IMG/VR virus record: IMGVR_UViG_3300037502_001466
Span: 1 to 30,165 of that record
Direction: 5' to 3' (one strand)
DNA length: 30,165 nucleotides
DNA from: a virus
Below, piece after piece: positions 7,293 to 16,683 of this stretch. How positions within the stretch are numbered: the first letter of the stretch is position 1; every line of letters begins with the position of its first letter. The position numbers and the translations under genes were made by a program. The notes below the pieces were generated by a model. That model was not told the DNA's origin and made no database searches. It was given only the letters and a program-made list of their open reading frames with translations.

Positions 7293-9063
7293 TTTACAAG
7301 TAAGGGTGGCGGCTGATGTGGCATCTGCGATTTCGGCTTTACAAAAAATAGAGAAAGAGCTTGATAGGGCCAAATTAGGTGCTGATAACTTTGGTAAAGG
7401 AGCAGATAATGCAGCCAAGGGATTAGCCAAGTTACCTCAATCAGCTAACCAAGCTGGAACTGCTGTGGGCAATCTTAGCCGAATCGTGCAAGATGCCCCT
7501 TTTGGTTTTATAGCCATTTCTAACAACTTACAGCCTTTATTTGACAACTTTACTCAGTTAAAGCAATCTACTGGATCAGTAGGTGGTGCATTAAAAGGAT
7601 TGTTAGGGGCTATTGCTGGACCTGCTGGTATTGGGTTAGCCTTTGCGGCTGCTACTTCTTTAGTTACTGTATTTAGCAAAGAGATATTTGGTTCTGGCCA
7701 AGCGGCCAAGAAAGCCAAAGATGAAGTTGCTGAGTTTAACAAATCTTTAGACGATGCTCAAGCCTCGGCCTTATCTAGTGGCTTACAACTGCAAAAGTTT
7801 GTAGAAATAGCCAAGAATGGCAACTTACCACTTCAGCAAAGAAATGAGGCTTTAAGCAAGGCCAATGATATATTGGGTCAGTATGGAGAAAAGCTAACCT
7901 TAACCAATGTTGCTACTGCTCGTGCTACTGAATTAGTCAATCAATATACACAAGGACTGATTGCTCAGGCTTTGGCTAACCAGTTGGCTGATCGGGCGGC
8001 TACCTTGTTGATTAATCAAGCCAATGCCCAAAAAGCAGTAACAGAGGCTCAAACAGATTACAATAAAGCACAAGCAGCCTTCATTAACAGACCTCAACTC
8101 ACTCTTAGAGAGCAAGAGTTGGGTCGTGGGTTAGTTTATATCACTCAAAGAGATAATGCCCTAAAAGCCCTTAATCAAAGACAAGAGGAGTATGCTAACA
8201 TTACAAAGGAGATTACTGGTGTAACTACCTTGTTTAATGAGCAAGCCTTAAAGTCAACCAATTTACTTGGTGGGGTAGGTCAAAAGGTTAAAGGAGGAAA
8301 AGTTGATGTAGATTTTGAGGTAATACCAGGAATCAGCAATCGTTCAGAGTTTGAGGCCAAATTGGCCGGTGGTTTGCCTACTCTTTTACCAGAGTTGGAT
8401 AAAGCCATAAAGAATATAAAAACAGACCCCGAAGATGTAAAGGTTCCACTCAGATTAAATCTTACATCTGAGGCAATAGATTTTCAGAAGATATTAGAGG
8501 CAAATGGCAAAGCCTTTGAATCATTTGTACAAACCATAAATGACAGTGTAGCTAATATACAAGTTACTGGTTTGGCATCTATTGGCGAGGCCATTGGAAC
8601 TGCATTAACTGGTGGAGATTTACAATCTGTCTTTCAATCATTTGCTAATGTAATAGCCCAAGGGTTAGAATCTATTGGTAAGCAATTAATCGTTGTATCT
8701 GGGGTAGCTAAGTTGGCTAAAGATGCATTGGCTACATTATTTACCAATCCGGGTGCTGCTTTAGCGGCTGGTATTGCTTTAGTAGCTGTAAGTACAGCAT
8801 TGAGACAATCTCTTAATAAAGGGGTGCAAGCAAGAGCCTTGGGAGGCCCAGTAAGCGGTGGCCAACCATACTTGGTAGGAGAAAGAGGACCAGAGCTATT
8901 TGTTCCACAAGTAAGTGGGGGGATTGTACCTAACAATCAAGTTGGGTCTATGATGGGTGGTAGAGGCAATGGTGGCGGTTCGGGGATGTCGGTTCTAAGA
9001 GGTCAAGATATTTTACTGGCTTATGCCAGAACACAAAGAAGTCAACTAAGAGTAAATGGCTAA
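7285..9063 (+). CDS. Tail tape measure protein
   Basis: 592 residues. Helical throughout: N-terminal heptad-like region (ASAISALQKIEKELDRAK), a hydrophobic stretch around residues 105-135 (LKGLLGAIAGPAGIGLAFAA) and a second hydrophobic stretch around 485-510 (PGAALAAGIALVAVSTAL). The C-terminus 'ALGGPVSGGQPYLVGERGPELFVPQ' is a very common tape measure ending. The protein sets tail length and is ejected to form a channel; at about 1.5 angstrom per residue it would give a tail of roughly 90 nm (inference). It is the largest gene between chaperones and tail tip, as expected. Confidence 0.88.
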   Translation: MADLQVRVAADVASAISALQKIEKELDRAKLGADNFGKGADNAAKGLAKLPQSANQAGTAVGNLSRIVQDAPFGFIAISNNLQPLFDNFTQLKQSTGSVGGALKGLLGAIAGPAGIGLAFAAATSLVTVFSKEIFGSGQAAKKAKDEVAEFNKSLDDAQASALSSGLQLQKFVEIAKNGNLPLQQRNEALSKANDILGQYGEKLTLTNVATARATELVNQYTQGLIAQALANQLADRAATLLINQANAQKAVTEAQTDYNKAQAAFINRPQLTLREQELGRGLVYITQRDNALKALNQRQEEYANITKEITGVTTLFNEQALKSTNLLGGVGQKVKGGKVDVDFEVIPGISNRSEFEAKLAGGLPTLLPELDKAIKNIKTDPEDVKVPLRLNLTSEAIDFQKILEANGKAFESFVQTINDSVANIQVTGLASIGEAIGTALTGGDLQSVFQSFANVIAQGLESIGKQLIVVSGVAKLAKDALATLFTNPGAALAAGIALVAVSTALRQSLNKGVQARALGGPVSGGQPYLVGERGPELFVPQVSGGIVPNNQVGSMMGGRGNGGGSGMSVLRGQDILLAYARTQRSQLRVNG

Positions 9064-11386
9064 CTTTTACAAAGGTAGTTTTGTTAATACGCAAGTAGAT
9101 TATTCGGACAATAGCCCGAATGAGCAGACTATTTATGTAAAGATTACAAACACAGCAGAAAATGATTTAACTGAGGTAGAACTAGAAACAGCAGATGCCC
9201 CAGTTGTTTTACAGACCGTTGACAACTCAGAGGATAAGTTTACTCCTATAAAAAGTAAAAGCTGCCGACTAAGGGTTTTTACTAATGATGAGGTAAATGC
9301 CATGACCTTTGCTGGAGGTGGCGATCAGCAGTATAAGGTAGAGATTTCGGTTGGTACTGAGTCGGATGTTATATTTACCGGTTGGCTTTCTATTTCTGAT
9401 TTAGGTCAGACATTCCAACCAGACCCTAATGTATTAGAACTCACAGCTACTGATGGAATAGCCTTTTTACGAGACTTACCATTATCGGATGATGAAGGTC
9501 GGTTTCTGACTGGGCAACATCCTTTAATCAAATATATTTCTTGGTGTCTTCAAAAGACTGGCTTAGAATTAGAGATTTGGGTAGAGATGAATCTGTTATT
9601 AGATTCGGCTACTTATGATAGCATATATGACCACTTCTATAATACGGTCTATCTAAATGCTCAAACCTTTGAGGCAAGGATAGGCGAGATGCAAGATTGC
9701 TTTTCTGTATTAGAGAAAATACTAAAAGAGTTTTGCGATTTAAGCCAGCAAAAGAATGTTTGGTTTATCCGTTCTACTGATGAGGCTGGCTATGCAATTA
9801 AGCGAATGTTTAAGTTCACTTATAGTGGTGAGCCTATTGGTTATTTTTATCCCTTTTTAGTCAAAGATATTGGGGCTAATTACGATATAGCCTTTATGAA
9901 CGATGATGCAAGGTTAAGCCTGCAAAGGCCTTATAAATATGTTCGGCATTCGTATAATTACGATTATGCCTCAGAAATAATTAGGAACATAGGATTTGAG
10001 AGAGGTGCCTTGTTAGATCAGACCAATTTATTAGACAAAATATATAAGTTTGATGATTGGACCGTAATACAAGGGGTGCCTGGCTATTATGCTGCTCCAA
10101 GCTCAACTGCTACCATTCATAGAATATGTAATGCTGATGGGTATGAGACTGACCGATATGTGGTAATAACCCCTAAGTCAAGCCAGTCGTATTCTTTACA
10201 ATTACAGACCTATGCAAGAAGTGTAGCCTTTAATATACAAGAAAAAGACAAATTCAATGTCTCTGTACAATGGAGACTGCCAAATAATATAGGTCCGGGT
10301 GGTAATGGCAACTGCGATTTGATGAAAGCGGTTGTTTATGGTGATGATGGCTCTTGGTGGTTATTGGGAGTGCCAACTGTTGGCAGCACTAACTATACGT
10401 GGTATAATACAAGCAACTGGACTACTAATACTGGGAAAGCAGCTATTTCTGTTGACTTTGATATAGATTTAACAGAATGGCAGACAGTATCTTGGGAAGC
10501 TCCTCCTTGCCCAGTAAACGGTAGATTATATATTTGGTTAAATCAGTTTAACCAGTTAAACACTGGTAATGATGATGTAAATATTTGGTATTCTAATCTT
10601 TCTTTTGAGTATAAGCCATTAATAAATGGATCGTATCAAGCCTATCGTGGGCAAGAGCATTTATCTGAGCAGCAAGTAGATAATAAGGCTACTAGAGATG
10701 AGCAAGTGTATATGTCTGATGGTCCTAAAGAGGAGATTAAGGGTTCTATGCTAAATACATCCCTAGGGGCTACTATATTTGTAGGAAGTGCAACTTTTGT
10801 AACTGGAAATGGAGTTAACTTGGCTGGGTTTCAAACACCTTACTTTAATGTAAATGATTATATAAATATTTCATTTACAAGCCTAAATAATGGCAAATTT
10901 CGTATTGTAGAGGTAGGATATTCAACTATCAGTAACCAGACAATCCTAACATTTGCCGAGCCTACTGTTTCCGAAGTTGTAGGTGGGACAACCATAAAGG
11001 CCTATAACTATGACTTGACTGAGACTTTTTACGATTCTATCGAATATCCAGGCACAACACCTCCTGCATCTGCTGAGGTACCTTATGGCCAGCATCAGAA
11101 CCAAGCGGTTTGGAATCAATATAACCGAGTCTTTACAGCTTTTGAGGCTACATGTGATGGCTTAGATACTGATAAGACTTATGATGGATTGCCTGACTTA
11201 CCAGACTTGCTTCATGTTTATAGGCAAAGAGATACACACCCAGCTACCACAAATAAACTGTTCAAGCTGCTGCATTTCGAGCAGGATACCGATAACTGCG
11301 AATGGGGTCTTTATATGATTGAGGTTGTAGATAGTACAATCCCCAAAACTTATGAAGGTCATTCGTTCAAATATATACAAGAATGA
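9056..11386 (+). CDS. Tail-tip hub / distal tail protein (large minor tail protein)
   Basis: 776 residues, beta-rich. The N-terminal 140 residues contain 'YKVEISVGTESDVIFTGWLS' and 'QPDPNVLELTATDGIAFLRDL', a pattern (target strand, G-W-L, then 'p..v.lta.DGl..L') that I associate with hub or distal-tail proteins encoded just after the tape measure in phages of Bacteroidota. The middle holds a jelly-roll-like part (residues ~390-530) that could bind carbohydrate, and the C-terminus returns to mixed alpha/beta. It starts inside the last codons of the tape measure and its TGA overlaps the next ATG, so expression is tightly coupled. The precise structural role is inferred from position. Confidence 0.6.
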   Translation: MANFYKGSFVNTQVDYSDNSPNEQTIYVKITNTAENDLTEVELETADAPVVLQTVDNSEDKFTPIKSKSCRLRVFTNDEVNAMTFAGGGDQQYKVEISVGTESDVIFTGWLSISDLGQTFQPDPNVLELTATDGIAFLRDLPLSDDEGRFLTGQHPLIKYISWCLQKTGLELEIWVEMNLLLDSATYDSIYDHFYNTVYLNAQTFEARIGEMQDCFSVLEKILKEFCDLSQQKNVWFIRSTDEAGYAIKRMFKFTYSGEPIGYFYPFLVKDIGANYDIAFMNDDARLSLQRPYKYVRHSYNYDYASEIIRNIGFERGALLDQTNLLDKIYKFDDWTVIQGVPGYYAAPSSTATIHRICNADGYETDRYVVITPKSSQSYSLQLQTYARSVAFNIQEKDKFNVSVQWRLPNNIGPGGNGNCDLMKAVVYGDDGSWWLLGVPTVGSTNYTWYNTSNWTTNTGKAAISVDFDIDLTEWQTVSWEAPPCPVNGRLYIWLNQFNQLNTGNDDVNIWYSNLSFEYKPLINGSYQAYRGQEHLSEQQVDNKATRDEQVYMSDGPKEEIKGSMLNTSLGATIFVGSATFVTGNGVNLAGFQTPYFNVNDYINISFTSLNNGKFRIVEVGYSTISNQTILTFAEPTVSEVVGGTTIKAYNYDLTETFYDSIEYPGTTPPASAEVPYGQHQNQAVWNQYNRVFTAFEATCDGLDTDKTYDGLPDLPDLLHVYRQRDTHPATTNKLFKLLHFEQDTDNCEWGLYMIEVVDSTIPKTYEGHSFKYIQE

Positions 11387-12090
11387 ACGATGGTAAAGTA
11401 GTCAAAGGGTCCAATATGATTGCCTCTATCAAGGTAGATGGTAACTTCTATCCGGTATTTTGTGCCAAGTCATGCTCCTTTGAGATTACAAATGAGATAA
11501 TAAATAGGACCTCAGTCAATGATGGCTTATTTACAAAAAGGCGAATAAGAAGGACTGAATGGTCTGGCTCGGCTTCTGGGGTGCTTGTAACAAATAATGA
11601 TGCAAATCGTTACAGTCCTTTTTATCTGATACAAGAATCAGTCAGAAGGGCAGCCCTTGAGTGGCAGTTTGAGTTTACTAACTTAGATGGGGATATCAGA
11701 ACTATTGAGGGTGAGGCCTTGATACAAAACCTACCTATCTCTGGGGATGTGCAGTCTTTTGTGCAGTGTACGGTAAACATCATCGGCACTGGAGCCTTTT
11801 TAATGGATGTAAGCCCCTCTAGCCCATCCTTGGATGAGGATGTCGATTCTGACTATTGGGTAACGGTAGCAGGGCAAAACGCAATACAAGGCTTGTCAGT
11901 TTATGGCAAGACCTTACAAGGCAAGACCATTCTGGGAATAGCCAGAGAGGGTACTGTCTATAATCCTATCACTACGGGAAGTCCATCAAATCGGACTGCA
12001 CTATTTAATAGTGCATTAGGAAGGATTACTTTTGATTCAAATATACCTTTTAATCCAGGCGAGACAGTCTGGGCAATGTGGAAGGACTAA
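11383..12090 (+). CDS. Tail-tube-like minor tail protein with C-terminal add-on domain
   Basis: 235 residues. Residues 1 to about 145 resemble a phage tail-tube fold: 'SCSFEITNEIINRTSVNDG', then 'RRTEWSGSASGVLV' and 'IEGEALIQNLPISGDVQSFVQCTVNIIGTG'. This is a second tube-like protein in addition to the one at 6193, so it may form the distal end of the tube. Residues ~150-235 form a separate small domain (KTILGIAREGTVYN ... GRITFDSNIPF) that is repeated as the whole product of the next gene. It overlaps the upstream stop by 4 nt (ATGA) and the downstream start by one base. Confidence 0.6.
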   Translation: MNDGKVVKGSNMIASIKVDGNFYPVFCAKSCSFEITNEIINRTSVNDGLFTKRRIRRTEWSGSASGVLVTNNDANRYSPFYLIQESVRRAALEWQFEFTNLDGDIRTIEGEALIQNLPISGDVQSFVQCTVNIIGTGAFLMDVSPSSPSLDEDVDSDYWVTVAGQNAIQGLSVYGKTLQGKTILGIAREGTVYNPITTGSPSNRTALFNSALGRITFDSNIPFNPGETVWAMWKD

Positions 12091-12341
12091 TGACATTGAG
12101 ACAAACATATTACCCAGTGCCGGGAGATAGCAATGTATTTGATGCGGCAATAGCCTATGTCAAAATGCTTTTTGTGGCTCGCAATGGGGTGGCTTACGAT
12201 GTAATTACTAATGTTAATAACATACTAATTACAACTAGGCAAGTGCATTACAATCCATCAACTGGGATAATCCAGTTTGATGCTAATATACCTTTCGAAG
12301 AACAAGAATCAATAAATGTTATCTATGATACGAATATTTAA
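12090..12341 (+). CDS. Small tail-tip protein, paralogue of the preceding gene's C-terminal domain
   Basis: 83 residues from the ATG in TAATG; a GTG at 12078 would add four residues. It aligns by eye with the last ~65 residues of the upstream protein: KMLFVARNGVAYDVIT against KTILGIAREGTVYNPIT, and GIIQFDANIPFEEQE against GRITFDSNIPFNPGE. The domain looks like a small beta sandwich, and the pair suggests a duplication of an adaptor domain at the tail tip next to the fibre gene. Function is unknown; fibre attachment is a guess from position. Confidence 0.6.
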   Translation: MTLRQTYYPVPGDSNVFDAAIAYVKMLFVARNGVAYDVITNVNNILITTRQVHYNPSTGIIQFDANIPFEEQESINVIYDTNI

Positions 12342-15300
12342 GCTCGTTTTATTGTTAGTAGTCAGCCAAGTAGCTTTTGGGCAAGCTCCCACTAACTACA
12401 CTAATATCAATGGTAGATACCGTTGGATTGCTGGCATGTTTGACTCTACCTTTCATATTCCAAAGGGTACAAGCCCTAGTTTAAGGACTGGCGGCTCCAC
12501 AAACCCAGGTGCTTTGTTTTATAGGACATCAGATTCAAGTCTTTATCTATATAGTGGCTCACAATGGCTTAAGCAAGCCAATGCATCTGGGTATGTTCCT
12601 TATACTGGGGCAACAGATACTTTAGACATGGGTCAGTTTGGTGTCAAGACTAAGTTTTTACAGTTTGACACTAGCTCAAGAGCCATCAGCGACCGAACTA
12701 TGCAATGGTCAAACGACAATGGAACTTTGCAGTTTGGCATGACCAATGGAGGTACAATAACGCAAAATATTGGATTGCAGCAGTTTGCAAGGGTTAAGAA
12801 TGTGCAAGGTTCACAAATTAATAAGGGTCAAGTTGTTTACTTGTCTGGTGCTTCTGGCGATCGTGCCTCAGTAAAGCTAGCTGATAATAGACAAGACTCA
12901 ACAAGCAGTAAAACATTGGGAATAGCAGTAGAGAATATTGCCATTAATGATGTCGGCTTAATTGGAACTTTTGGTACAATGTCTGGTTTCAACTTATCAG
13001 CTTATAGTGAGGGTGATGTTTTATATCTTGACTCTATCCCAGGAGGACTGACCAAAACAAAACCACAAGCTCCTTATCACTTAGTATTTATTGGAGTGGT
13101 AGAGAGAAACAATGCAGGCAATGGTTTGCTATTTACTAATCCACAAAATGGCTATGAGTTAGAGGAACTGCATAATGTTAAGATTACAAGCCCAGTAAGA
13201 AATAATGCCATCTTACTTTATGATTCGGTAGCTAGACTCTGGATTGACACCACTATTAGTCAGGCAGGGTTGGCGGTTACAAGTGTAGCCACAAATACCG
13301 GCACTGGTATTACTGGGGGAACTATCACTACCAGCGGGACTTTATCAATAGACACTACCGTAATATCAACAAGATTGTGGAGACAGAAAGGAATAGATAG
13401 TGTTATTAGTGTTATGGGAAGTCGTGTTAATGGAACTACAAACTACGTATCTAAGTTCACAGGTACTAATACAATAGGAAACTCACAAATCTTTGACAAT
13501 GGGTCAAGTGTAGGGGTGGGAACGGCTGTGCCCTCCGCTTCTTATAAGTTAGATGTAAACGGAAATGTAAATGTATCCAATGCGGTAAACTATTCCTTTG
13601 CTGGCACCAAATACGGAACAACCTATGCAACAAATGGTGCAATGGGTGTTGAAGCTCTGCAAGGTGCTGACATATCTTTAGGTACTGGAAGTGGTGCTGT
13701 TGCTACTGAAAGAGTGGTTATTAAGAATGGCGGTAATGTGGGCATCGGCATTAATTCCCCTTCGGTAAAATTAGATGTCAATGGTGCAATAAATGGGGTT
13801 AATGGTTTTACATTAAACAATGATTCTAGCAACTTATTAGCCAATATATATAGAGAAACAGATTATTCTGGCACGATGCGTATCTATAATAATGGTACTC
13901 CTAAGATATTTTTAGCCTCAAATGGTTGGAGTGCCTTTACTGGTGGGAACTTAGGGGTAGGGGTTACCAATCCAGATAGTATGTTGACTGTAACCCAAGG
14001 TGCCTACCTGCAAAGAGGGGTGCGACTATCAGGACTTCCCACTGGCATAGGCACAAAAGAACTAAGAATAGATGCCAATGGTGTAGTATATGCAAATGAC
14101 ACCTTAACAAATGACATCTCAGGATCAGGCACTACAAACTACCTACCTAAGTTTACAAGTTCAAGTGCAATAGGAAATAGTAATTTACAGACTGATGCTT
14201 CGGGAAATCTTGGTTTAGGACTTGCACCAAACTCTTGGACATATAGGGCATTTCAAATTTATGGTGCAGGATTACATGGAAATGCAGGGCAAGATAATGA
14301 TGCTGGATTAAGTGCTAATGCTTATTATAGTTCTGGGTGGAAATATTATGCTACTAATTCAGCCTCTCAATATAGACAAGTAAATGGTGAGCATACTTGG
14401 AATGTAGCACCATCAGGAAGTGCCAATAGTTCTATTAGTTTTACACAAGCTATGACTTTAACAAATGCTGGTAACTTGGGAATAGGAACAACCTCTGCAT
14501 TTAATACTAATGGTTTTGGTAGATATGTAAACATACGTGGTGCCAGTAATGCAGTTTTGTATGTGGGTAAAACAGATTTAGAGAACAATGCTTTGCAATT
14601 AGGATGGACTGCAACTGAATCTTATTTATATAATATAACTAATACACCTCTTTTATTTGGTACAAATAATGGAACCAAAATGACCCTTGATGCCTCTGGC
14701 AACTTAGGTTTAGGAGTAACACCAAGTGCTATGTCTGCTGTTAGTGGCATCGAATTAGTACAAGGGTCTCAAATAGCTTCAAGATTATCAGCAGGTGTTC
14801 CACAGCTATACATATCAAGCAATATTGCAGGCGATTCTTATGCACCTACTTATAAAGTTAATGGGTATGCTACACAATATAGAACTCAAGGTTATGATGG
14901 TACACATACTTGGTGGACAGCCCCCTCAGGCACAGCAGGTAATGCTATAACCTTTACACAAGCTATGACCTTGGATGCTTCGGGATTATTGAATGTTGGG
15001 GGAACTGGCGGCACAAAAAGATTAAATGTTTTTGGGGATAGTAGAATATTAAATGTTGCACCGACATTAGATTTTACTTTATCAACCAATACCGCATTTT
15101 CCCATAGCATAGTCGCATCAAACTATTCATCAAGTCCTATAAGTTCAAATACATTAGAATTTAGAGTTGCAAGTGGAGCAAGCACTCAAGCAACAGTAAT
15201 GACCTTAAATGGGGCTGGCAATGTAGGTATAGGTACGACTTCCCCGAACGCACCACTTTCTTTATCAGGTTCTGCTGATGTAGGAATGAGAATAAAAGCA

Positions 15301-16083
15301 GGGGCAAGTGCATTAAGTTATATTGATTTTGATGAAGCAGATAGCGGAACACCAAATGGTTCAATAGCATACAATCATGGAACAAATGCTATGACATTTG
15401 CTACGGGTGGTAGTAATGACGAAAAGATGAGAATAACAAGTGGGGGCAATGTAGGTATAGGAACGCAAAGCCCGAATTCAAATTTAGAAGTTTATACAGG
15501 AACTGGTGCAGTTTTTAGAGCTATTTATGGTGCAGATAACGTAATTGAAATAGGAAATTATAAACCTACACCAAGTGGCGCAGGATACCAGCAATTGAAT
15601 ATAATATCATCTCCAATTGTATTTTTTACTGGTACCGCTGGTGGTGGTAGTGCTACCGAAAGAATGAGAATAACTGCTGGTGGAGAAGTATATATAGGGA
15701 ATAACCCAGCCGACCAAGGAGCTTACAATCTACAAGTAAATGGTACTGGTGTCTGGGGAGCAGGTGCCTATGTAGATGGTTCGGATAGTGCAGTAAAGAA
15801 AAACATTCAACCTCTTGGAGCCTCACTTGATATTATCAAACAAATGAACCCAGTTACCTTTGAGTATCAACCTTTTTACTCTAAAGACACTACTACTCAA
15901 ACTGGCTTTATCGCCCAAGAGCTTCAGCAAGTTCTATCTAATAAAGTCTATAAAAATGGTATAGTAAAAGAGGGCGGTCAGTACTTAGGAGTGGCTTATC
16001 AGCATCTGATACCTCTTTTAGTTAAAGCCATCCAAGAGCAGCAAGCACAGATTGACCAATTAAAAGCACAACTAAATAAATAA
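12325..16083 (+). CDS. Receptor-binding tail fibre with signal peptide and C-terminal S74 intramolecular chaperone
   Basis: 1252 residues. The N-terminus looks like a signal peptide: basic MIRIFK, hydrophobic LVLLLVV, then VAFGQA as a likely cleavage site; the ATG at 12316 would add three residues in front. Residues ~25-90 form an N-terminal module (INGRYRWIAGMFDSTFH). The long middle carries nine or so GNxGxG-type repeats. The last ~100 residues are a peptidase S74 domain: SDSAVKKNI with a Ser-x4-Lys pair (residues 1153 and 1158), then 'TGFIAQELQQVLS', 'YLGVAYQHLIPLLVKAIQEQQAQI' and a C-terminal coiled coil. Such domains trimerise the fibre and then cut themselves off before that serine. It follows the tail-tip genes, as host-recognition fibres do. 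Confidence 0.85.
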   Translation: MIRIFKLVLLLVVSQVAFGQAPTNYTNINGRYRWIAGMFDSTFHIPKGTSPSLRTGGSTNPGALFYRTSDSSLYLYSGSQWLKQANASGYVPYTGATDTLDMGQFGVKTKFLQFDTSSRAISDRTMQWSNDNGTLQFGMTNGGTITQNIGLQQFARVKNVQGSQINKGQVVYLSGASGDRASVKLADNRQDSTSSKTLGIAVENIAINDVGLIGTFGTMSGFNLSAYSEGDVLYLDSIPGGLTKTKPQAPYHLVFIGVVERNNAGNGLLFTNPQNGYELEELHNVKITSPVRNNAILLYDSVARLWIDTTISQAGLAVTSVATNTGTGITGGTITTSGTLSIDTTVISTRLWRQKGIDSVISVMGSRVNGTTNYVSKFTGTNTIGNSQIFDNGSSVGVGTAVPSASYKLDVNGNVNVSNAVNYSFAGTKYGTTYATNGAMGVEALQGADISLGTGSGAVATERVVIKNGGNVGIGINSPSVKLDVNGAINGVNGFTLNNDSSNLLANIYRETDYSGTMRIYNNGTPKIFLASNGWSAFTGGNLGVGVTNPDSMLTVTQGAYLQRGVRLSGLPTGIGTKELRIDANGVVYANDTLTNDISGSGTTNYLPKFTSSSAIGNSNLQTDASGNLGLGLAPNSWTYRAFQIYGAGLHGNAGQDNDAGLSANAYYSSGWKYYATNSASQYRQVNGEHTWNVAPSGSANSSISFTQAMTLTNAGNLGIGTTSAFNTNGFGRYVNIRGASNAVLYVGKTDLENNALQLGWTATESYLYNITNTPLLFGTNNGTKMTLDASGNLGLGVTPSAMSAVSGIELVQGSQIASRLSAGVPQLYISSNIAGDSYAPTYKVNGYATQYRTQGYDGTHTWWTAPSGTAGNAITFTQAMTLDASGLLNVGGTGGTKRLNVFGDSRILNVAPTLDFTLSTNTAFSHSIVASNYSSSPISSNTLEFRVASGASTQATVMTLNGAGNVGIGTTSPNAPLSLSGSADVGMRIKAGASALSYIDFDEADSGTPNGSIAYNHGTNAMTFATGGSNDEKMRITSGGNVGIGTQSPNSNLEVYTGTGAVFRAIYGADNVIEIGNYKPTPSGAGYQQLNIISSPIVFFTGTAGGGSATERMRITAGGEVYIGNNPADQGAYNLQVNGTGVWGAGAYVDGSDSAVKKNIQPLGASLDIIKQMNPVTFEYQPFYSKDTTTQTGFIAQELQQVLSNKVYKNGIVKEGGQYLGVAYQHLIPLLVKAIQEQQAQIDQLKAQLNK
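13510..15480 (+). repeat. GNxGxG fibre repeats (degenerate, intragenic)
   Basis: Within the fibre gene the motif recurs as GVGTAVPSASYKLDVNGN, GNVGIGINSPSVKLDVNG, GNLGVGVTNPDS, GNLGLGLAPNSW, GNLGIGTTSAF, GNLGLGVTPSAM, GNVGIGTTSPNAP and GNVGIGTQSPNSN. A larger module ending 'FTQAMTL' occurs twice about 510 nt apart (near 14392-14460 and 14902-14975), each copy with a TW..APSG core. These repeats build long trimeric beta shafts and favour recombination between related fibre genes. Confidence 0.75.
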
Positions 16084-16087
16084 TAAT

Positions 16088-16480
16088 ATGAAACAATTAC
16101 TTCTGATTCTGGCTATTGCCACTTCTCTGACATCCTATTCACAAGGCACTATCTCAAGCACTATTGCTGGCACATCTTCCCCCACAGTAGATACCTTAAT
16201 GCCAGTAAAAAATGCTATCCTAATCCAGCCTATTCTGATCAATGCCTTAACCAAGGACACAGCCTACCAGTTTATCTGGAATGTGCAGAACATCAGCCGA
16301 GACACCTCACAAGGGGCAGGGGCTTATGTAAACCTCTTTGACAGAAAGGGCAGAGGCATCTACCAAACCTCAGTATATATCCCCAAAGAAATCATTAAAA
16401 ACTGGGGCACAAGCGATGAAATCATAGATAATTTTATGATTAATTATTATAAATTTGTTCCCATAAACACTAAAAAATGA
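16088..16480 (+). CDS. Small exported protein of unknown function downstream of fibre
   Basis: 130 residues. The N-terminus is a signal peptide: MKQ, hydrophobic LLLILAIATSLTS, then YSQG as a Bacteroidota-style cleavage region. The mature part is a single beta-rich domain (AYQFIWNVQNISRDTSQGAGAYVNLFDRKGRGIYQTSVYIPKE in fragments) of about 110 residues with no cysteine. It starts 4 nt after the fibre stop and its TGA overlaps the next ATG (ATGA). I do not recognise the family. Position suggests an accessory to the fibre, or a periplasmic/surface protein made late in infection. Confidence 0.7.
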   Translation: MKQLLLILAIATSLTSYSQGTISSTIAGTSSPTVDTLMPVKNAILIQPILINALTKDTAYQFIWNVQNISRDTSQGAGAYVNLFDRKGRGIYQTSVYIPKEIIKNWGTSDEIIDNFMINYYKFVPINTKK

Positions 16481-16680
16481 GAAAAACACTTCTAATTGCA
16501 GCCCTAGGCTTTTTGTCCTTTACGACCCAAGAGCCTAAAACAGTAACCCTAACATTAACCCCTGATGAGGTAAACCTTATCTACATGGGTCTCGGTGAGC
16601 TTCCAGCCAAAGCAAGTGAGCAGCTTAGATACAAAATTGCCACTGAGGCACAAAAGCAACTGAATCCCGAAAAAAAGTAA
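16477..16680 (+). CDS. Small exported protein of unknown function
   Basis: 67 residues: a likely signal sequence (MRKTLLIAALGFLSFTT) followed by about 48 residues, TVTLTLTPDEVNLIYMGLGELPAK and a helical, Lys/Glu-rich tail. The pattern 'TLTPDEVNLIYMGLGELPAKAS' resembles short proteins often seen beside lysis genes of Bacteroidota phages, but no function is known to me. It is coupled to the preceding gene by a 4-nt overlap and sits directly before the lysis genes. Confidence 0.6.
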   Translation: MRKTLLIAALGFLSFTTQEPKTVTLTLTPDEVNLIYMGLGELPAKASEQLRYKIATEAQKQLNPEKK

Positions 16681-16683
16681 ACG

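Noticed and set aside
13510-15480. CRISPR array or diversity-generating retroelement from the repeated fibre sequence
   Set aside because: The repeats are degenerate, in frame and encode GNxGIG motifs; there are no spacers, cas genes, reverse transcriptase or template repeat in the window.
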